From: Microbispora sp. H11081
Lineage (GTDB): Bacteria > Actinomycetota > Actinomycetes > Streptosporangiales > Streptosporangiaceae
Direction of reading: 5' to 3'
Assembly (NCBI RefSeq): GCF_012999535.1
Contig: NZ_JABBWV010000014.1
Span: 1 to 64,000 of the forward strand
DNA: 64,000 bases
Part shown: one piece after another, positions 1 to 8,162 of the stretch
Numbering within the stretch: position 1 is the stretch's first letter
Layout of the letters: the number at the start of each line of letters is the position of its first letter
Notes under the pieces: generated by a model
The model's input: only the letters and a program-made list of their open reading frames with translations
The model's database searches: none
Told to the model about the DNA's origin: nothing
Position numbers and translations under genes: made by a program

Positions 1-86
1 GCAAACGCTGGGTCACCCGCTGGAAAGCCGCCCTCAACGCCTTCGCCATCACCTTCGAAGGCCGGCTATCCCCGGCCTCTCGATAG
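1..86 (+). pseudogene. 3' end of an IS256 (mutator)-family transposase
   Basis: An open frame enters from the left edge and ends at TAG 84-86. It encodes a tail with the pattern RWxxRWKAALNAFAITFEGR, which from memory is the typical C-terminus of mutator-type (IS256 family) transposases of actinomycetes. The following bases to about position 122 (TTACACCG then ACTGGACA) look like the terminal inverted repeat of such an element. Only the last 27 residues are visible, so whether the element is intact outside the window is unknown. No target duplication can be scored because the other end is missing. Confidence 0.6.
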
Positions 87-128
87 AAGAAATCAGCCGC
101 GAGTTACACCGTTGACTGGACATTCCCG

Positions 129-165
129 CCCGCGCATCCGTGTGCACCATGCACGCATGCGCGGG
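129..165 (-). terminator. Hairpin downstream of the DUF222-HNH gene
   Basis: CCCGCGCAT (129-137) pairs perfectly with ATGCGCGGG (157-165). Inside lies a second stem GTGCA (142-146)/TGCAC (150-154) with a 3-nt loop. It lies about 40 bases after the stop of the leftward HNH gene and between that gene and the transposase tail, so it may terminate from both sides. No T-run follows, as is common for actinobacterial terminators. Confidence 0.5.
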
Positions 166-203
166 CCCCGGCGTGTGGCGGGGTCGGTGTCATGCTCACC
201 CCG

Positions 204-2147
204 CTACACCTGCATCCGTCTGATGCGGCCGTGGTAGGTGAAGGCCCAGCGGTCTTTGCCGGTCTTGTGGCGGGTGTAGCGGTGGGGGTGTTGGTAGCGG
301 TCGCGGTTGTGGAACTGGCAGGCGGGGCCGAGGAGTTTGAGGTCGGTGAGGCCGCCGGTGCTCCAGTTGTCGGCGTGGTCGATCTGGCACATGGTTGCGG
401 GTAGTGGGCAGCCGTCGATCCAGCAGGTGGCGTAGCGGGCGAAGATCGCGCGCCGCTGGGCGGGGGTGGCCAGGCGGACTTTGCGGCCCATGTCGAGGAC
501 CTGGCCGTCGGCGTCCATGACGATCCGCATGAGGGTGGAGGTGCGGGCCAGCCGGTGCACGCCGGTGACGGGCAGCACCTGTCCGGTCGCCAGCAACAAC
601 CCGGGCACCATCCCCAACCCAACACCCAACGCCGCCTCCGGCCCTGCTCCCCGTGACGCCCCCGGCGAGGTCCCCGGTGCTGCTCCCGGTGTCTGCTCGC
701 CGCGCGGGGTCTCACCGCTGCCCTGCTCACCGCTGCTCTGCTGACTGCTGCTGTGCGCATGCGGGACCTCCCTCGCAGGCCGGGGCCCGGCGTGGGTGTG
801 GTGGGCATGGGTATCCCCCGCAGGATCGGGCGAGCACCACTCACCCCACCGCGACTCCCGCGATCTCCCCTCCTGCCTACGCCTCGCGCTCTCCTGCGGC
901 TCCTCCTGCTTGGGCCAACCCGGCTGCGGCGGGTGCGGCGAGTCCTGATGCGCCTCGTCCTGCTCCTGCCTGCTGTGCTCCTGGTCGCTCTGCTGTGGCT
1001 CCCGCCGCGGCTCGCTCCGCTGCCCGGTCCTCGCCTGCGCGCGGCCGGTCATGTCGCCGCCGAACTCCTCGTCACGGAGGCCGGCCGCGCCGCCAGTCGC
1101 AGTGCCACCCGCGCCGTCAGCCACACTGCCGCTCGCGCCGCCGACCGTGCTGCCACCTGTGGTGTCGGCGTCGGTGCCCGTCGCGACGTCGGGCTCGGGG
1201 CCTGCTTCCGGGTCGGGGTCGGTGGGGAGGGACTCGGCGTTGACCAGCACCAGAAGCTCGGTGGTGATCTGCTGTTCCAGCAGAGCGATGAACGCGTCCG
1301 CCTGACGCTCTGCCAGTGACCGGTCATCGCCCTCCGCCCGTGGCCGGGCGTAGGCGTCCAGCAGCGCCCGCAACCGGGCCGCCGCCTCACGCGGCAGATA
1401 GAACTCCCCCTCCAGACCCCCGCCCTTGCCGGGGCGCACCCGCAGGGACCGCCGCGCGTAGTCGGCCCGCTCGTCGCGGTCTTCGCCGTCGGGGTCCAGC
1501 ACCGCCCGCAGATACCGCCCCGCCTTGGCCACCTCCGCCGCGCCCGCCCGCCCCGCCAACTCCACCAGGATCGGCTCGGCCAACCGAGCCTGCTCATCCG
1601 ATAGCCCGGACACTGCGGCGCAGATCGCCTCCACCACCCCCGCCGCCAACCCTCCGGCGGCGAACATCTCCCGCACCCGGGGCAGCCGCGCCAGCTCAAT
1701 CCCCAGGGTGAGCAGGCGGCCCGCACCCCCGACCGTCATCCCCCCGGCCGTCCGCAACCAGCTACGGGTCGAGGCATGCCCATGCTGTCTGGCCTGCCCC
1801 GCCCGATGCACCCGACCCACCCGCTCAGCCAGCGCACACGTGATCCGATCCCGCACGAACAACAGATCCTCAGCCTCGGCCAGGCAGATCTCCACCGCTT
1901 CGGGGACCGGAGCCAACGCCAGCGCCTGCGCCGACTCCCGCAACGACCCCACCAGCACCCACGACGACCGGCCCTTGCCACCGGCGGCCCCGCTGTCGGT
2001 GGGCGCGTCGTTTTCCACATCTTCGTCGCGGGCTGCTGAGCCGTCGGACGACCACAAAGGAGAATCGGCGACCAGCCGATCCCACCAGCCGTCGTCACCG
2101 CTATTCGAACGATGGTGGCGCTCTGGATCGAGGTCGGACAGGTCCAT
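204..2147 (-). CDS. DUF222 / HNH endonuclease-type protein (13E12 repeat family)
   Basis: 647 residues. The start is ATG 2147, preceded by GGGAGGT seven bases upstream; a longer frame to 2210 lacks a ribosome site. The first ~300 residues are the helical DUF222 domain. Residues ~310-500 are a low-complexity linker rich in Asp, Gly, Glu, Gln and Arg. The end carries an HNH zinc-finger nuclease fold: CWIDGCPLP, the IDHADNW motif and a final CQFHNRD, giving paired Cys ligands and the catalytic His. The family is multicopy in actinobacteria; in Mycobacterium tuberculosis its REP13E12 copies serve as integration sites for prophage phiRv1. A second, broken copy lies inverted at 38449-40709. Biological role is unknown; selfish or homing-type behaviour is only a suggestion. 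Confidence 0.85.
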   Translation of the reverse strand: MDLSDLDPERHHRSNSGDDGWWDRLVADSPLWSSDGSAARDEDVENDAPTDSGAAGGKGRSSWVLVGSLRESAQALALAPVPEAVEICLAEAEDLLFVRDRITCALAERVGRVHRAGQARQHGHASTRSWLRTAGGMTVGGAGRLLTLGIELARLPRVREMFAAGGLAAGVVEAICAAVSGLSDEQARLAEPILVELAGRAGAAEVAKAGRYLRAVLDPDGEDRDERADYARRSLRVRPGKGGGLEGEFYLPREAAARLRALLDAYARPRAEGDDRSLAERQADAFIALLEQQITTELLVLVNAESLPTDPDPEAGPEPDVATGTDADTTGGSTVGGASGSVADGAGGTATGGAAGLRDEEFGGDMTGRAQARTGQRSEPRREPQQSDQEHSRQEQDEAHQDSPHPPQPGWPKQEEPQESARRRQEGRSRESRWGEWCSPDPAGDTHAHHTHAGPRPAREVPHAHSSSQQSSGEQGSGETPRGEQTPGAAPGTSPGASRGAGPEAALGVGLGMVPGLLLATGQVLPVTGVHRLARTSTLMRIVMDADGQVLDMGRKVRLATPAQRRAIFARYATCWIDGCPLPATMCQIDHADNWSTGGLTDLKLLGPACQFHNRDRYQHPHRYTRHKTGKDRWAFTYHGRIRRMQV

Positions 2148-2241
2148 CGCACCTCCCAACGCGATTCGAACTCTTGTATGAATTCTTTCACGCCAGCACC
2201 CCACCAACACCCCTGAGCAGGCGATTTGTTGGAGCTACAGG
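204..2241 (-). repeat. Long inverted repeat, left copy (DUF222-HNH unit)
   Basis: This segment, read on the minus strand, is closely similar at the nucleotide level to 38355-40709 on the plus strand. Similarity covers about 90 bases upstream of the start (shared tract GCTCCAACAAATCGCCTGCT) and stops exactly at the shared stop codon. The linker region is the most diverged part. The two copies bracket about 36 kb in inverted orientation. Confidence 0.85.
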
Positions 2242-2260
2242 CTCGTATGCCGTCACAGCC

Positions 2261-2935
2261 TCATGGAGAAAGCGGCAGGAGGTCGAGCAGGGCGTGGAAC
2301 ACGTAAGAGAGCCCGACCGCGGCAAGGATGGGGATCACCACGCTGAGACAGACAGCCAGGGCGCAGCCGCGGCCTCCACTCAGGGGCTTGGAAAGCGACT
2401 CCTGCGACTCAAGCCCATGCCACAGGGACCGTGGTTCGAGGAGAAGGAACAGAATCGCGCCCACCTCGCCGACCGTGAACAGCCAGAACCAGGCCCATCT
2501 GTTCCCCAGCCGGGGCCGTTCTATGCCCAGCATCACGAGGAGCGCGACGATCCAGGCCACGCCGACGGGCCAGGCCGCGCCGTGGACCGGCACATGGAAC
2601 GGCCAGCCCGAGAAGAACGCCCAGCGGGACCGGGCCCATGCGACCTCCGGGCCGGGGACGGCGGGGTCGAGATCGCGGAGCAGGTCACGGCGGGTGTAGG
2701 GCTCGGGCTGATGGGCGCGATACCAGAACAGAGGGGCCGTCGACCAGCGCAGGTCCGTCTGTTCCCCCCGGTAGATCACGTAGGTGACCTGCCCGGCCCG
2801 CAGCGCCGTGCGGAAGTCCGCGAGGGTACGCTCCCGCGGCGTCAGGCTGAGCACGCTCACCAGAGCGCCCCACAGCAGCACGACGAGCAACACGACACGC
2901 ACCCACAGCCCCGCGATCCGGTACGGCAGTCGCAT
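2261..2935 (-). CDS. Multi-pass membrane protein of unknown function
   Basis: 224 residues that I do not recognise. There is a hydrophobic N-terminal segment (about residues 8-30), then a ~90-residue hydrophilic stretch rich in Arg and Trp, which would lie on one side of the membrane. Two close segments follow at about 120-140 and 147-170, with a last one at about 190-215. No catalytic motif is evident. No strong ribosome-binding site precedes the ATG at 2935. It lies alone between the HNH gene and the AI-2E transporter gene, all read leftward. Reasonable GC3 bias and absence of internal stops support it as a real gene. Confidence 0.6.
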   Translation of the reverse strand: MRLPYRIAGLWVRVVLLVVLLWGALVSVLSLTPRERTLADFRTALRAGQVTYVIYRGEQTDLRWSTAPLFWYRAHQPEPYTRRDLLRDLDPAVPGPEVAWARSRWAFFSGWPFHVPVHGAAWPVGVAWIVALLVMLGIERPRLGNRWAWFWLFTVGEVGAILFLLLEPRSLWHGLESQESLSKPLSGGRGCALAVCLSVVIPILAAVGLSYVFHALLDLLPLSP

Positions 2936-2973
2936 GATCCGAGCTTCACACGACCGCGCTCTCGGGGAAACCG

Positions 2974-4206
2974 CTACAGGCGGTCCTGCCTGGGCAGCAC
3001 CACCTCGCGCGCCAGGAGGAGCAGGGCCGCCGCCAGCGGGATGCCGAGCAGGGCTCCGACGATGCCCAGCAGCGCCCCGCCGAGCAGCGCCCCGACGATG
3101 GTCGCCACGGGCGGTACGTCGACCGACGACTTGAACACCTTCGGGGAGATCCAGTAGTTCTCGACCTGCTGGTAGACGACGAAGAAGATCACGCAGGCGA
3201 TCCCGGCCTGTACGGAGGACAGGAAGCCCACGCCCGAGGCGACGACCGCGCCGATGACCGCGCCCACCAGCGGGATCAGGTCGGTGACGGCGACGAAGAT
3301 GGCCAGCGCGAGCGCGTACGGCACATCCATCATGGCCAGGAACAGGAAGGTCACCACGCCGGCGATCAGCGAGATGATCAGGTTGCCCGCGACGTAGCCG
3401 CCGATCTGGTTGATGATCTCGTCCCCGAGCAGGCGGACCCGCGTACGGCGCGAGCGGGGCACGAACCGGTAGGCCGTCTCCTTGATGGAGTTGAGCGAGC
3501 CGAGGAAGTAGAGAGTGAGCACGAGCACGGTGAAGGCGCTGAACAGGGCGCTTATCACGATGCTCGCCACGCCGAGGAGCCCGCCGAACATCTGGGTGGC
3601 GAGCCCGCCTCCCGCGACGTACTGCTGGATCTTCTCGAGGATCTGGTAGCGCTCGTCCACCGAGCGGATCACCGGATGGTTCTGGAGTTGCTGTACGTAG
3701 TCGGGCAGTTGCTGGACGAACCCGGTGGTCTGCTCGGTGAGCGGCGGCACGACCGCGAGCCCGAAGATCACGAAGAACGCGATGACCGATCCGAACACGA
3801 TCCCGATCGCGAGGCGGCGGGACAGGTTGTGCCGCTGGAGCGCCTCGACCGCCGGGTTCAGGCCGATGGCCAGGAACAGGGAGACCACGATCAGCACGAT
3901 GGCCGAGCCCGCGCTGGCGATCGCCTGGACCAGGAGCCAGGCGGTGAGCACTCCCAGCGCGCCGGTCAGCCCGTAGATGAACCAGTTGCCGCGCAGGGGG
4001 CGTCCGGGCAGGCCGAACGGCCGGTCGGGGGGCGTGTCATGGTCGTCGCTCCGCTGGCCGGCGCCGTCCCCCGGCCTGTCGGGGGTCTCCGGAGAGCCGG
4101 ACGGCTCGGGCATCGTCTCGCCCTGGCCGGGGAGCGACGGGAACACGCTGGAGATGCCGCTTCCTGGGGAAAGACCGCTGTCGGACACGCTCCCGCTGCT
4201 GCCCAT
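2974..4206 (-). CDS. AI-2E family transporter (PF01594)
   Basis: 410 residues. The first ~70 are disordered and rich in Ser, Pro, Gly and Asp, followed by about eight hydrophobic segments arranged as in the AI-2E/YdiK/PerM exporter family: two early segments, a long amphipathic middle part (about 150-210) and a cluster of segments to the C-terminus. Conserved features include the run DLIPLVGAVIGA and the loop YWISPKVF followed by VDVPPVAT, typical of the family signature. Substrates of most members are unknown; the name comes from E. coli TqsA. An internal ATG at residue 32 is an alternative start. It follows the acyltransferase gene by about 40 bases on the same strand. Confidence 0.85.
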   Translation of the reverse strand: MGSSGSVSDSGLSPGSGISSVFPSLPGQGETMPEPSGSPETPDRPGDGAGQRSDDHDTPPDRPFGLPGRPLRGNWFIYGLTGALGVLTAWLLVQAIASAGSAIVLIVVSLFLAIGLNPAVEALQRHNLSRRLAIGIVFGSVIAFFVIFGLAVVPPLTEQTTGFVQQLPDYVQQLQNHPVIRSVDERYQILEKIQQYVAGGGLATQMFGGLLGVASIVISALFSAFTVLVLTLYFLGSLNSIKETAYRFVPRSRRTRVRLLGDEIINQIGGYVAGNLIISLIAGVVTFLFLAMMDVPYALALAIFVAVTDLIPLVGAVIGAVVASGVGFLSSVQAGIACVIFFVVYQQVENYWISPKVFKSSVDVPPVATIVGALLGGALLGIVGALLGIPLAAALLLLAREVVLPRQDRL

Positions 4207-4244
4207 CCAAGGTCACTTGACACGGATTTTCCGGATAAGTCGCC

Positions 4245-5561
4245 CTATCCGGCTGGTGAGGTCGGCGGCCCGTGCGACGCTCTGGCGGCCCGCAGCAGCG
4301 CGGCCCCCGCGAGGTAGACCGGGAGCATCGGCGCGGGCAGACCGTCTCCGCCGGTGAGCGCCGCGCCGAGGAGACCCGCGACGACCAGGCCGGCGCCCAC
4401 GAGGGTGACGGCCGCGACCCCCGCGCCCACGGGCTGCCCGGGCGCCGGGCTAGGACCCGCGTTCCTCTCGAACCGGCCGAACACGGCGACGAGGACCACG
4501 AGGACCGCCGTGAGGAACGCGAGCCAGGGCACGCGCAGAAGCAGCCACTCGGCCGATCCGGGCGGCGGCTGCGGCATCAGGCCGGTGATGTAGAGGGCCG
4601 GCACGGCGATCACGACCGCGGTCATGTGCCAGAGGAAGACGGTCATGATCACGGAGTTGACCGCGACGACCAGCGTCCACGGGCGCGTACGGCGCAGCAG
4701 GCGCCTGCCGCGCTCGTGCAGCAACAGGGCGACGCCCGTCTGCGCGACCGCCAGGGCGAGCAGCGCGAGCGTCGGCGGCGAGGTGTTCTGCAGGCGGGTC
4801 CCGGGATCGGCCACCATGCTGACCGGGTACGGCCCCGGGACGGTGAGCAGCACGAGCGCCGCCAGGCCACCCAGGGCCATGGGGGCGGCGACCCGGGGAC
4901 GGGCGGGCAGCGCCCCCTCCCGCCAGGCGATGCCGAGCTGGTAGACCGCCGCCCAGGCCAGCACGTATCCGGCGGCGCCGAGCACTGCCGGACCGCCGAG
5001 CAGCCGTGCCGCGTCTCCGAGCGCCACCGGCACCGCGAACACGACGGGCACCGCGAGCCCCGCCCTGCGGTGCAGCGCGAGCAGGACCGGCGTGAGCAGG
5101 ACGACCGTGACGTACGCGGTGAGGAACCACAGCGGCAGGCAGGCGAGCCAGACTCCCCTGGCGACCGTGGCGGGGTCCGTCCCCAGGAGGACCGCGACCA
5201 GGGCCGCGCCGCTCAGCGTGAGCACGAACGCCGTCGCCGGGCGGATCAGCCGGTCGGCGCGGCCCAGGAACCACCCGGCCGCGCCGCCGCCGCGGCGCCG
5301 GTAGGAGTCGAGCGAGGCGGCGTTGGCGAAACCGCCGACCAGGAAGAACACGGGCATGACCTGGAAAAGCCAGGTGAGCGGCCGAGCCCAGGGGGCGAAC
5401 GCGAGGACCGTGCCGCCGCCGACGTGCTCGCCGTACGTGACCACGACGGCCAGCCAGTGGCCGAGCACCACGAGGACGATCGCGACGGCGCGCAGCAGGT
5501 CGACGTGGCGGTCGCGGCCGGGCGGCGTGCGCTCCGCCGTACGCCGCAGGGTCGTGAACAC
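4245..5561 (-). CDS. Acyltransferase family 3 membrane protein
   Basis: 438 residues with about ten hydrophobic segments. Near the N-terminus the pattern RHVDLLRAVAIVLVVLGHW contains the Arg and the conserved His of the acyltransferase-3 (PF01757) family, whose members transfer acyl groups to carbohydrates or lipids at the membrane. It ends two bases before the CBS-domain gene on the same strand; CBS stop and acyltransferase start are practically abutting (5561/5562), so the two are probably co-transcribed. The acceptor is not predictable from sequence. Confidence 0.85.
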   Translation of the reverse strand: MFTTLRRTAERTPPGRDRHVDLLRAVAIVLVVLGHWLAVVVTYGEHVGGGTVLAFAPWARPLTWLFQVMPVFFLVGGFANAASLDSYRRRGGGAAGWFLGRADRLIRPATAFVLTLSGAALVAVLLGTDPATVARGVWLACLPLWFLTAYVTVVLLTPVLLALHRRAGLAVPVVFAVPVALGDAARLLGGPAVLGAAGYVLAWAAVYQLGIAWREGALPARPRVAAPMALGGLAALVLLTVPGPYPVSMVADPGTRLQNTSPPTLALLALAVAQTGVALLLHERGRRLLRRTRPWTLVVAVNSVIMTVFLWHMTAVVIAVPALYITGLMPQPPPGSAEWLLLRVPWLAFLTAVLVVLVAVFGRFERNAGPSPAPGQPVGAGVAAVTLVGAGLVVAGLLGAALTGGDGLPAPMLPVYLAGAALLRAARASHGPPTSPAG

Positions 5562-5993
5562 CTAGTCGCTCTGCCGCTGCGGTTCGCTGATCTCCTTGAC
5601 CACCGGCGTGATCAGGTCGGCGGTGAGCTGGTGCATCTGAAGGAGCAGGTCGTCGATGGTCAGCATGCCGACCACCCCCGCGTCGTCGACGACGGGCAGC
5701 CTCCGGAAGGCATGGCGGCGGAACACGTCGAAGGCCACCTCGACCTCGTCTTCCGGCCCCACCACCACGGGATGCTCCGACATCACCCGGCCGACCGGCG
5801 TGTCCCCGTCCTCGCCCTGGGCGACCACGCGCAGGGCGAGGTCGCGGTCGGTCACGACGCCCGTGACGCCCCGTCCCTCGGAGACGACGACGCAGCCGAT
5901 CCCCGAGTAGTCCATGTGCCGCGCGACATCCCGCACCGGCGTGATCGGCGGCACGACGACCACCGGCGTGGACATCAAATCTCTGATTTTCAT
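5562..5993 (-). CDS. Two-CBS-domain protein
   Basis: 143 residues consisting almost wholly of a tandem CBS pair. The first unit begins MKIRDLMSTPVVVVPP; the second begins at about residue 68 with VGRVMSEHPVVVGPEDEV. Each ends in a typical TDRDL- or IDDLL-like helix. Such stand-alone CBS pairs bind adenosine nucleotides and are common members of dormancy or hypoxia gene sets in actinobacteria, where they sit beside phosphoribosyltransferase and DUF1918 genes, as here. It is divergent from the DUF1918 gene with a shared 120-bp upstream region. No DosR-type palindrome that I would trust is visible there. Confidence 0.85.
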   Translation of the reverse strand: MKIRDLMSTPVVVVPPITPVRDVARHMDYSGIGCVVVSEGRGVTGVVTDRDLALRVVAQGEDGDTPVGRVMSEHPVVVGPEDEVEVAFDVFRRHAFRRLPVVDDAGVVGMLTIDDLLLQMHQLTADLITPVVKEISEPQRQSD

Positions 5994-6093
5994 GGCGGGC
6001 CGTCCCCTCGTACGGAAGTCCGCCCTGCTTTGTGACCTAATGCCCTATTTATCCACGTAAGTGCGAATAAACGTGTAGATGGAGGTGGTCCTT

Positions 6094-6117
6094 ATGAGCA
6101 CGGAGCGGGTGCGATGA
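6094..6117 (+). CDS. Seven-codon leader ORF ahead of the DUF1918 gene
   Basis: ATG 6094 is preceded by a strong GGAGG (6081-6085) and encodes MSTERVR, ending in TGA 6115-6117. This stop overlaps the ATG of the next gene as ATGA. The best ribosome site of the region therefore serves the mini-ORF, and the DUF1918 gene would be translated by coupling or from its own weaker GGAGCGGG site. No peptide evidence can be given from sequence alone. Confidence 0.4.
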   Translation: MSTERVR

Positions 6118-6341
6118 ACGGGCCCGTGTTGAGAGCGAGGGTCGGCGACCTTCTGATCGTCGAGAGCATCACCCGGGGCAGGGCGGGCCGCACCGGACTC
6201 GTCGTGGCGCTGTACCACACCGACGGCTCACCCCCCTACCTGGTGCGATGGCTCGGCGAGGGCTGCGAGACGCCCTGCTACTACCCGGGACCCGACGCCC
6301 GGGTCGAACGCCGCTGGGAGCGGCTGCCAGAAAGCCCTTGA
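6114..6341 (+). CDS. DUF1918 domain protein
   Basis: 75 residues forming a single small beta-barrel-type DUF1918 domain: it begins RARVGDLLIVES, has the central run GRTGLVVAL and ends with the W-x-x-L-P signature (WERLPES). The family occurs in actinobacteria next to CBS and stress-response genes, but its biochemical role is unknown. The start at 6114 overlaps the stop of a seven-codon leader ORF. The stop codon lies in a 10-bp tandem duplication (6333-6352). Confidence 0.85.
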   Translation: MNGPVLRARVGDLLIVESITRGRAGRTGLVVALYHTDGSPPYLVRWLGEGCETPCYYPGPDARVERRWERLPESP

Positions 6342-6352
6342 TAGCCCTTGAT
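6333..6352. repeat. 10-bp tandem duplication over the DUF1918 stop codon
   Basis: AGCCCTTGAT occurs twice in direct succession (6333-6342, 6343-6352). The first copy contains the TGA stop of the DUF1918 gene. It is one of five such stop-associated tandem duplications in the window (see findings). Confidence 0.85.
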
Positions 6353-6364
6353 CAGTTCTGCGGA

Positions 6365-7009
6365 TCAGCTTCCGGCCTGCCGCAGGCACTCGACCACGTC
6401 CTCGTCGCGCGTCTGGCTGAAGTCGTCGTACCAGGCGCCGATCGCGGAGAAGCGATCGGGCGTGTAGAGGCAGACCACCTCGTCGGCGTCCTCGCGCAGG
6501 CTCGCGATCGTCTCGGGGGCGCCGACCGGCACCGCGAGCACCACCCAGGAGGCCCCGTGCGCGCGGGCCACCCGGCAGGCGGCCCTGGCCGTACCGCCCG
6601 TCGCGATGCCGTCGTCCACCACGATCACGGTGCGGCCTGCCAGGTCCACCGGCGTGCGATCGCCCCTGAAGCGCCGCGCCCTGCGCTCCAACTCGACCCG
6701 CTCGCGCCGCTCCACCTCGGCCATCTCCTCGGGGGTGACTCCGGCGAGCCGCAGGACGTCGGCGTTCAGCACCCGCACCCCTCCCTCGCCGATGGCGCCG
6801 AAACCCAGCTCAGGCTGGTACGGCACGCCGAGCTTGCGTACGACGATCACGTCCAGGGGGGCGCCGAGTGCCCTGGCGACCTGGAACGCGACCGGCACAC
6901 CCCCTCGCGGCAGCCCGAGGACGACCGCGTCCTCCGTCCCGGGGAGTCCGCGCAACCGCTCACCCAGGCGCAGCCCGGCGTCTCGACGATCGACGAACAC
7001 GGCACTCAC
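6365..7009 (-). CDS. Phosphoribosyltransferase-fold protein
   Basis: 214 residues from GTG 7009, chosen because a purine-rich site (AGGAGGGGG) lies about 11 bases upstream and the protein then begins with the usual FVDRRDAGLRL helix; an in-frame ATG at 7033 is the alternative. The PRPP-binding loop VIVVDDGIATGGTA (about residues 124-137) carries the paired acidic residues of type I phosphoribosyltransferases. The hydrophobic core VVLGLPRGGVPVAFQVA and the RKLGVP element match the stress-associated subgroup found in dormancy clusters. No nucleobase specificity can be assigned. It is divergent from the LacI-type regulator. Confidence 0.85.
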   Translation of the reverse strand: MSAVFVDRRDAGLRLGERLRGLPGTEDAVVLGLPRGGVPVAFQVARALGAPLDVIVVRKLGVPYQPELGFGAIGEGGVRVLNADVLRLAGVTPEEMAEVERRERVELERRARRFRGDRTPVDLAGRTVIVVDDGIATGGTARAACRVARAHGASWVVLAVPVGAPETIASLREDADEVVCLYTPDRFSAIGAWYDDFSQTRDEDVVECLRQAGS

Positions 7010-7094
7010 CCCCTGGCCTCGCCCCCTCCTCATCGTCCATACCCGCCGCCGCCCGCCGTAGGTCAGAACGACCCGGGGAAACAAGCCGGGCAAA

Positions 7095-7100
7095 TAGACT
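7095..7100 (+). promoter_or_regulatory. Candidate -10 element for leaderless transcription of the LacI gene
   Basis: TAGACT fits the TANNNT -10 pattern of actinobacteria and ends six bases before the GTG start at 7107, so transcription would begin at or next to the start codon. No Shine-Dalgarno sequence precedes the GTG, which agrees with a leaderless mRNA. Confidence 0.4.
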
Positions 7101-7106
7101 GTCGCC

Positions 7107-8141
7107 GTGACCTCGACCGACCCGGCCCTCGACGGGGAGCTTCCGCGTCAGAGGCTGACCGTGGCCGAGATCGCCCACCTGGCCGGGGTGTCCGCGCCGA
7201 CCGTGTCCCGGGTGCTCAACGGTCACGCGGGAGTCGCCCTGGCCACCCGGCAGCGGGTGGAGACGGTGCTCAGGGAGCACGGCTACCGGCGGCGCGACAG
7301 CGAACCCGCGGCGATCCTTGAGCTCGTCTTCCACGCGCTGGAGAGCCTGTGGGCTCTGGAGATCATCCAGGGCGTCGAGCAGGTCGCCCGGGAGCGCGAG
7401 CTGGCCGTGGTGCTGACCGAGATGGAGGGCAGGCTGACCCCGGGCCGGGCGTGGACCGAGCAGGTGCTCGCCCGCCGTCCCACCGGGGTCGTGGCGGTCT
7501 TCTCCGAGCTCACCGTGCAGCAGCAGTCGCAACTGGCCACCCGCTCCATCCCCCTGGTCGTGCTCGACCCGACCGGCGAGCCGCTGCACCAGACCCCCTC
7601 GGTCGGCGCCACCAACTGGAGCGGCGGGATGGCCGCCACCCGCCACCTGCTCGACCTCGGCCACCGCCGCATCGCGATGCTGAGCGGGCCCACCCAGTGG
7701 CCGTGCTGCCGGGCGCGGCTCGACGGCTACCGCGCCGCCATGGACGCGGCGGGCGTGCCCGTGGACCCCGCGCTCGTGCGCGTCAGCACGCTGTACGTCG
7801 AGGGCGGCCTGCGTGACGGGGCCGAACTGCTGCGCCTGCCCGATCCCCCGACCGCCGTCTTCGCCGCCAACGACCTGCAGGCTCTCGGCGTGTACGAGGC
7901 CGCCAGGCGGGCCGGGCTGCGCATCCCCGATGACCTGAGCGTCGTCGGATTCGACGACCTGTCGTTCACGCAGTGGGCCGGGCCGCCCATGACGACCGTA
8001 CGGCAGCCGCTGGTGCAGATGGGGGCCGCCGCCGCGCGGATGGTCCTGGCCCTCGCGGACGGCGGGCGCCTCGAACAGCACCGGGTCGAGCTCGCCACCA
8101 CCCTTGTCGTACGGGAGAGCACCGCGCCGCCACGCTCCTGA
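7107..8141 (+). CDS. LacI-family transcriptional regulator
   Basis: 344 residues. The DNA-binding helix-turn-helix and hinge lie at residues ~12-60 (VAEIAHLAGVSAPTVSRVLN, then the minor-groove hinge region). A periplasmic-binding-protein-like effector domain follows to the end, with the usual NDLQALGVYEAA and DDLSVVGFDDL elements and the C-terminal dimerisation helix. Most relatives bind a sugar or sugar phosphate and repress nearby catabolic genes; no sugar operon is next to it here, so its regulon is probably elsewhere. The start GTG 7107 appears leaderless. It converges with the DUF418 gene. Confidence 0.9.
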   Translation: MTSTDPALDGELPRQRLTVAEIAHLAGVSAPTVSRVLNGHAGVALATRQRVETVLREHGYRRRDSEPAAILELVFHALESLWALEIIQGVEQVARERELAVVLTEMEGRLTPGRAWTEQVLARRPTGVVAVFSELTVQQQSQLATRSIPLVVLDPTGEPLHQTPSVGATNWSGGMAATRHLLDLGHRRIAMLSGPTQWPCCRARLDGYRAAMDAAGVPVDPALVRVSTLYVEGGLRDGAELLRLPDPPTAVFAANDLQALGVYEAARRAGLRIPDDLSVVGFDDLSFTQWAGPPMTTVRQPLVQMGAAAARMVLALADGGRLEQHRVELATTLVVRESTAPPRS

Positions 8142-8162
8142 GGCGGCGGCAATTGAGCGGGT

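Noticed and set aside
1051-1726. Long open frames opposite to the HNH genes and most other genes
   Set aside because: They follow from high GC3, are Arg/Pro/Ala-rich, have no ribosome sites and lie opposite recognised proteins.
4231-4252. CCGGATA/TATCCGG hairpin over the acyltransferase stop
   Set aside because: Only seven base pairs, no T-run and A-rich instead of T-rich follow-up; too weak to call a terminator.
5994-6093. DosR/OsdR palindrome between the CBS and DUF1918 genes
   Set aside because: The region is AT-rich and the gene set fits, but no sequence matches the known palindrome well.
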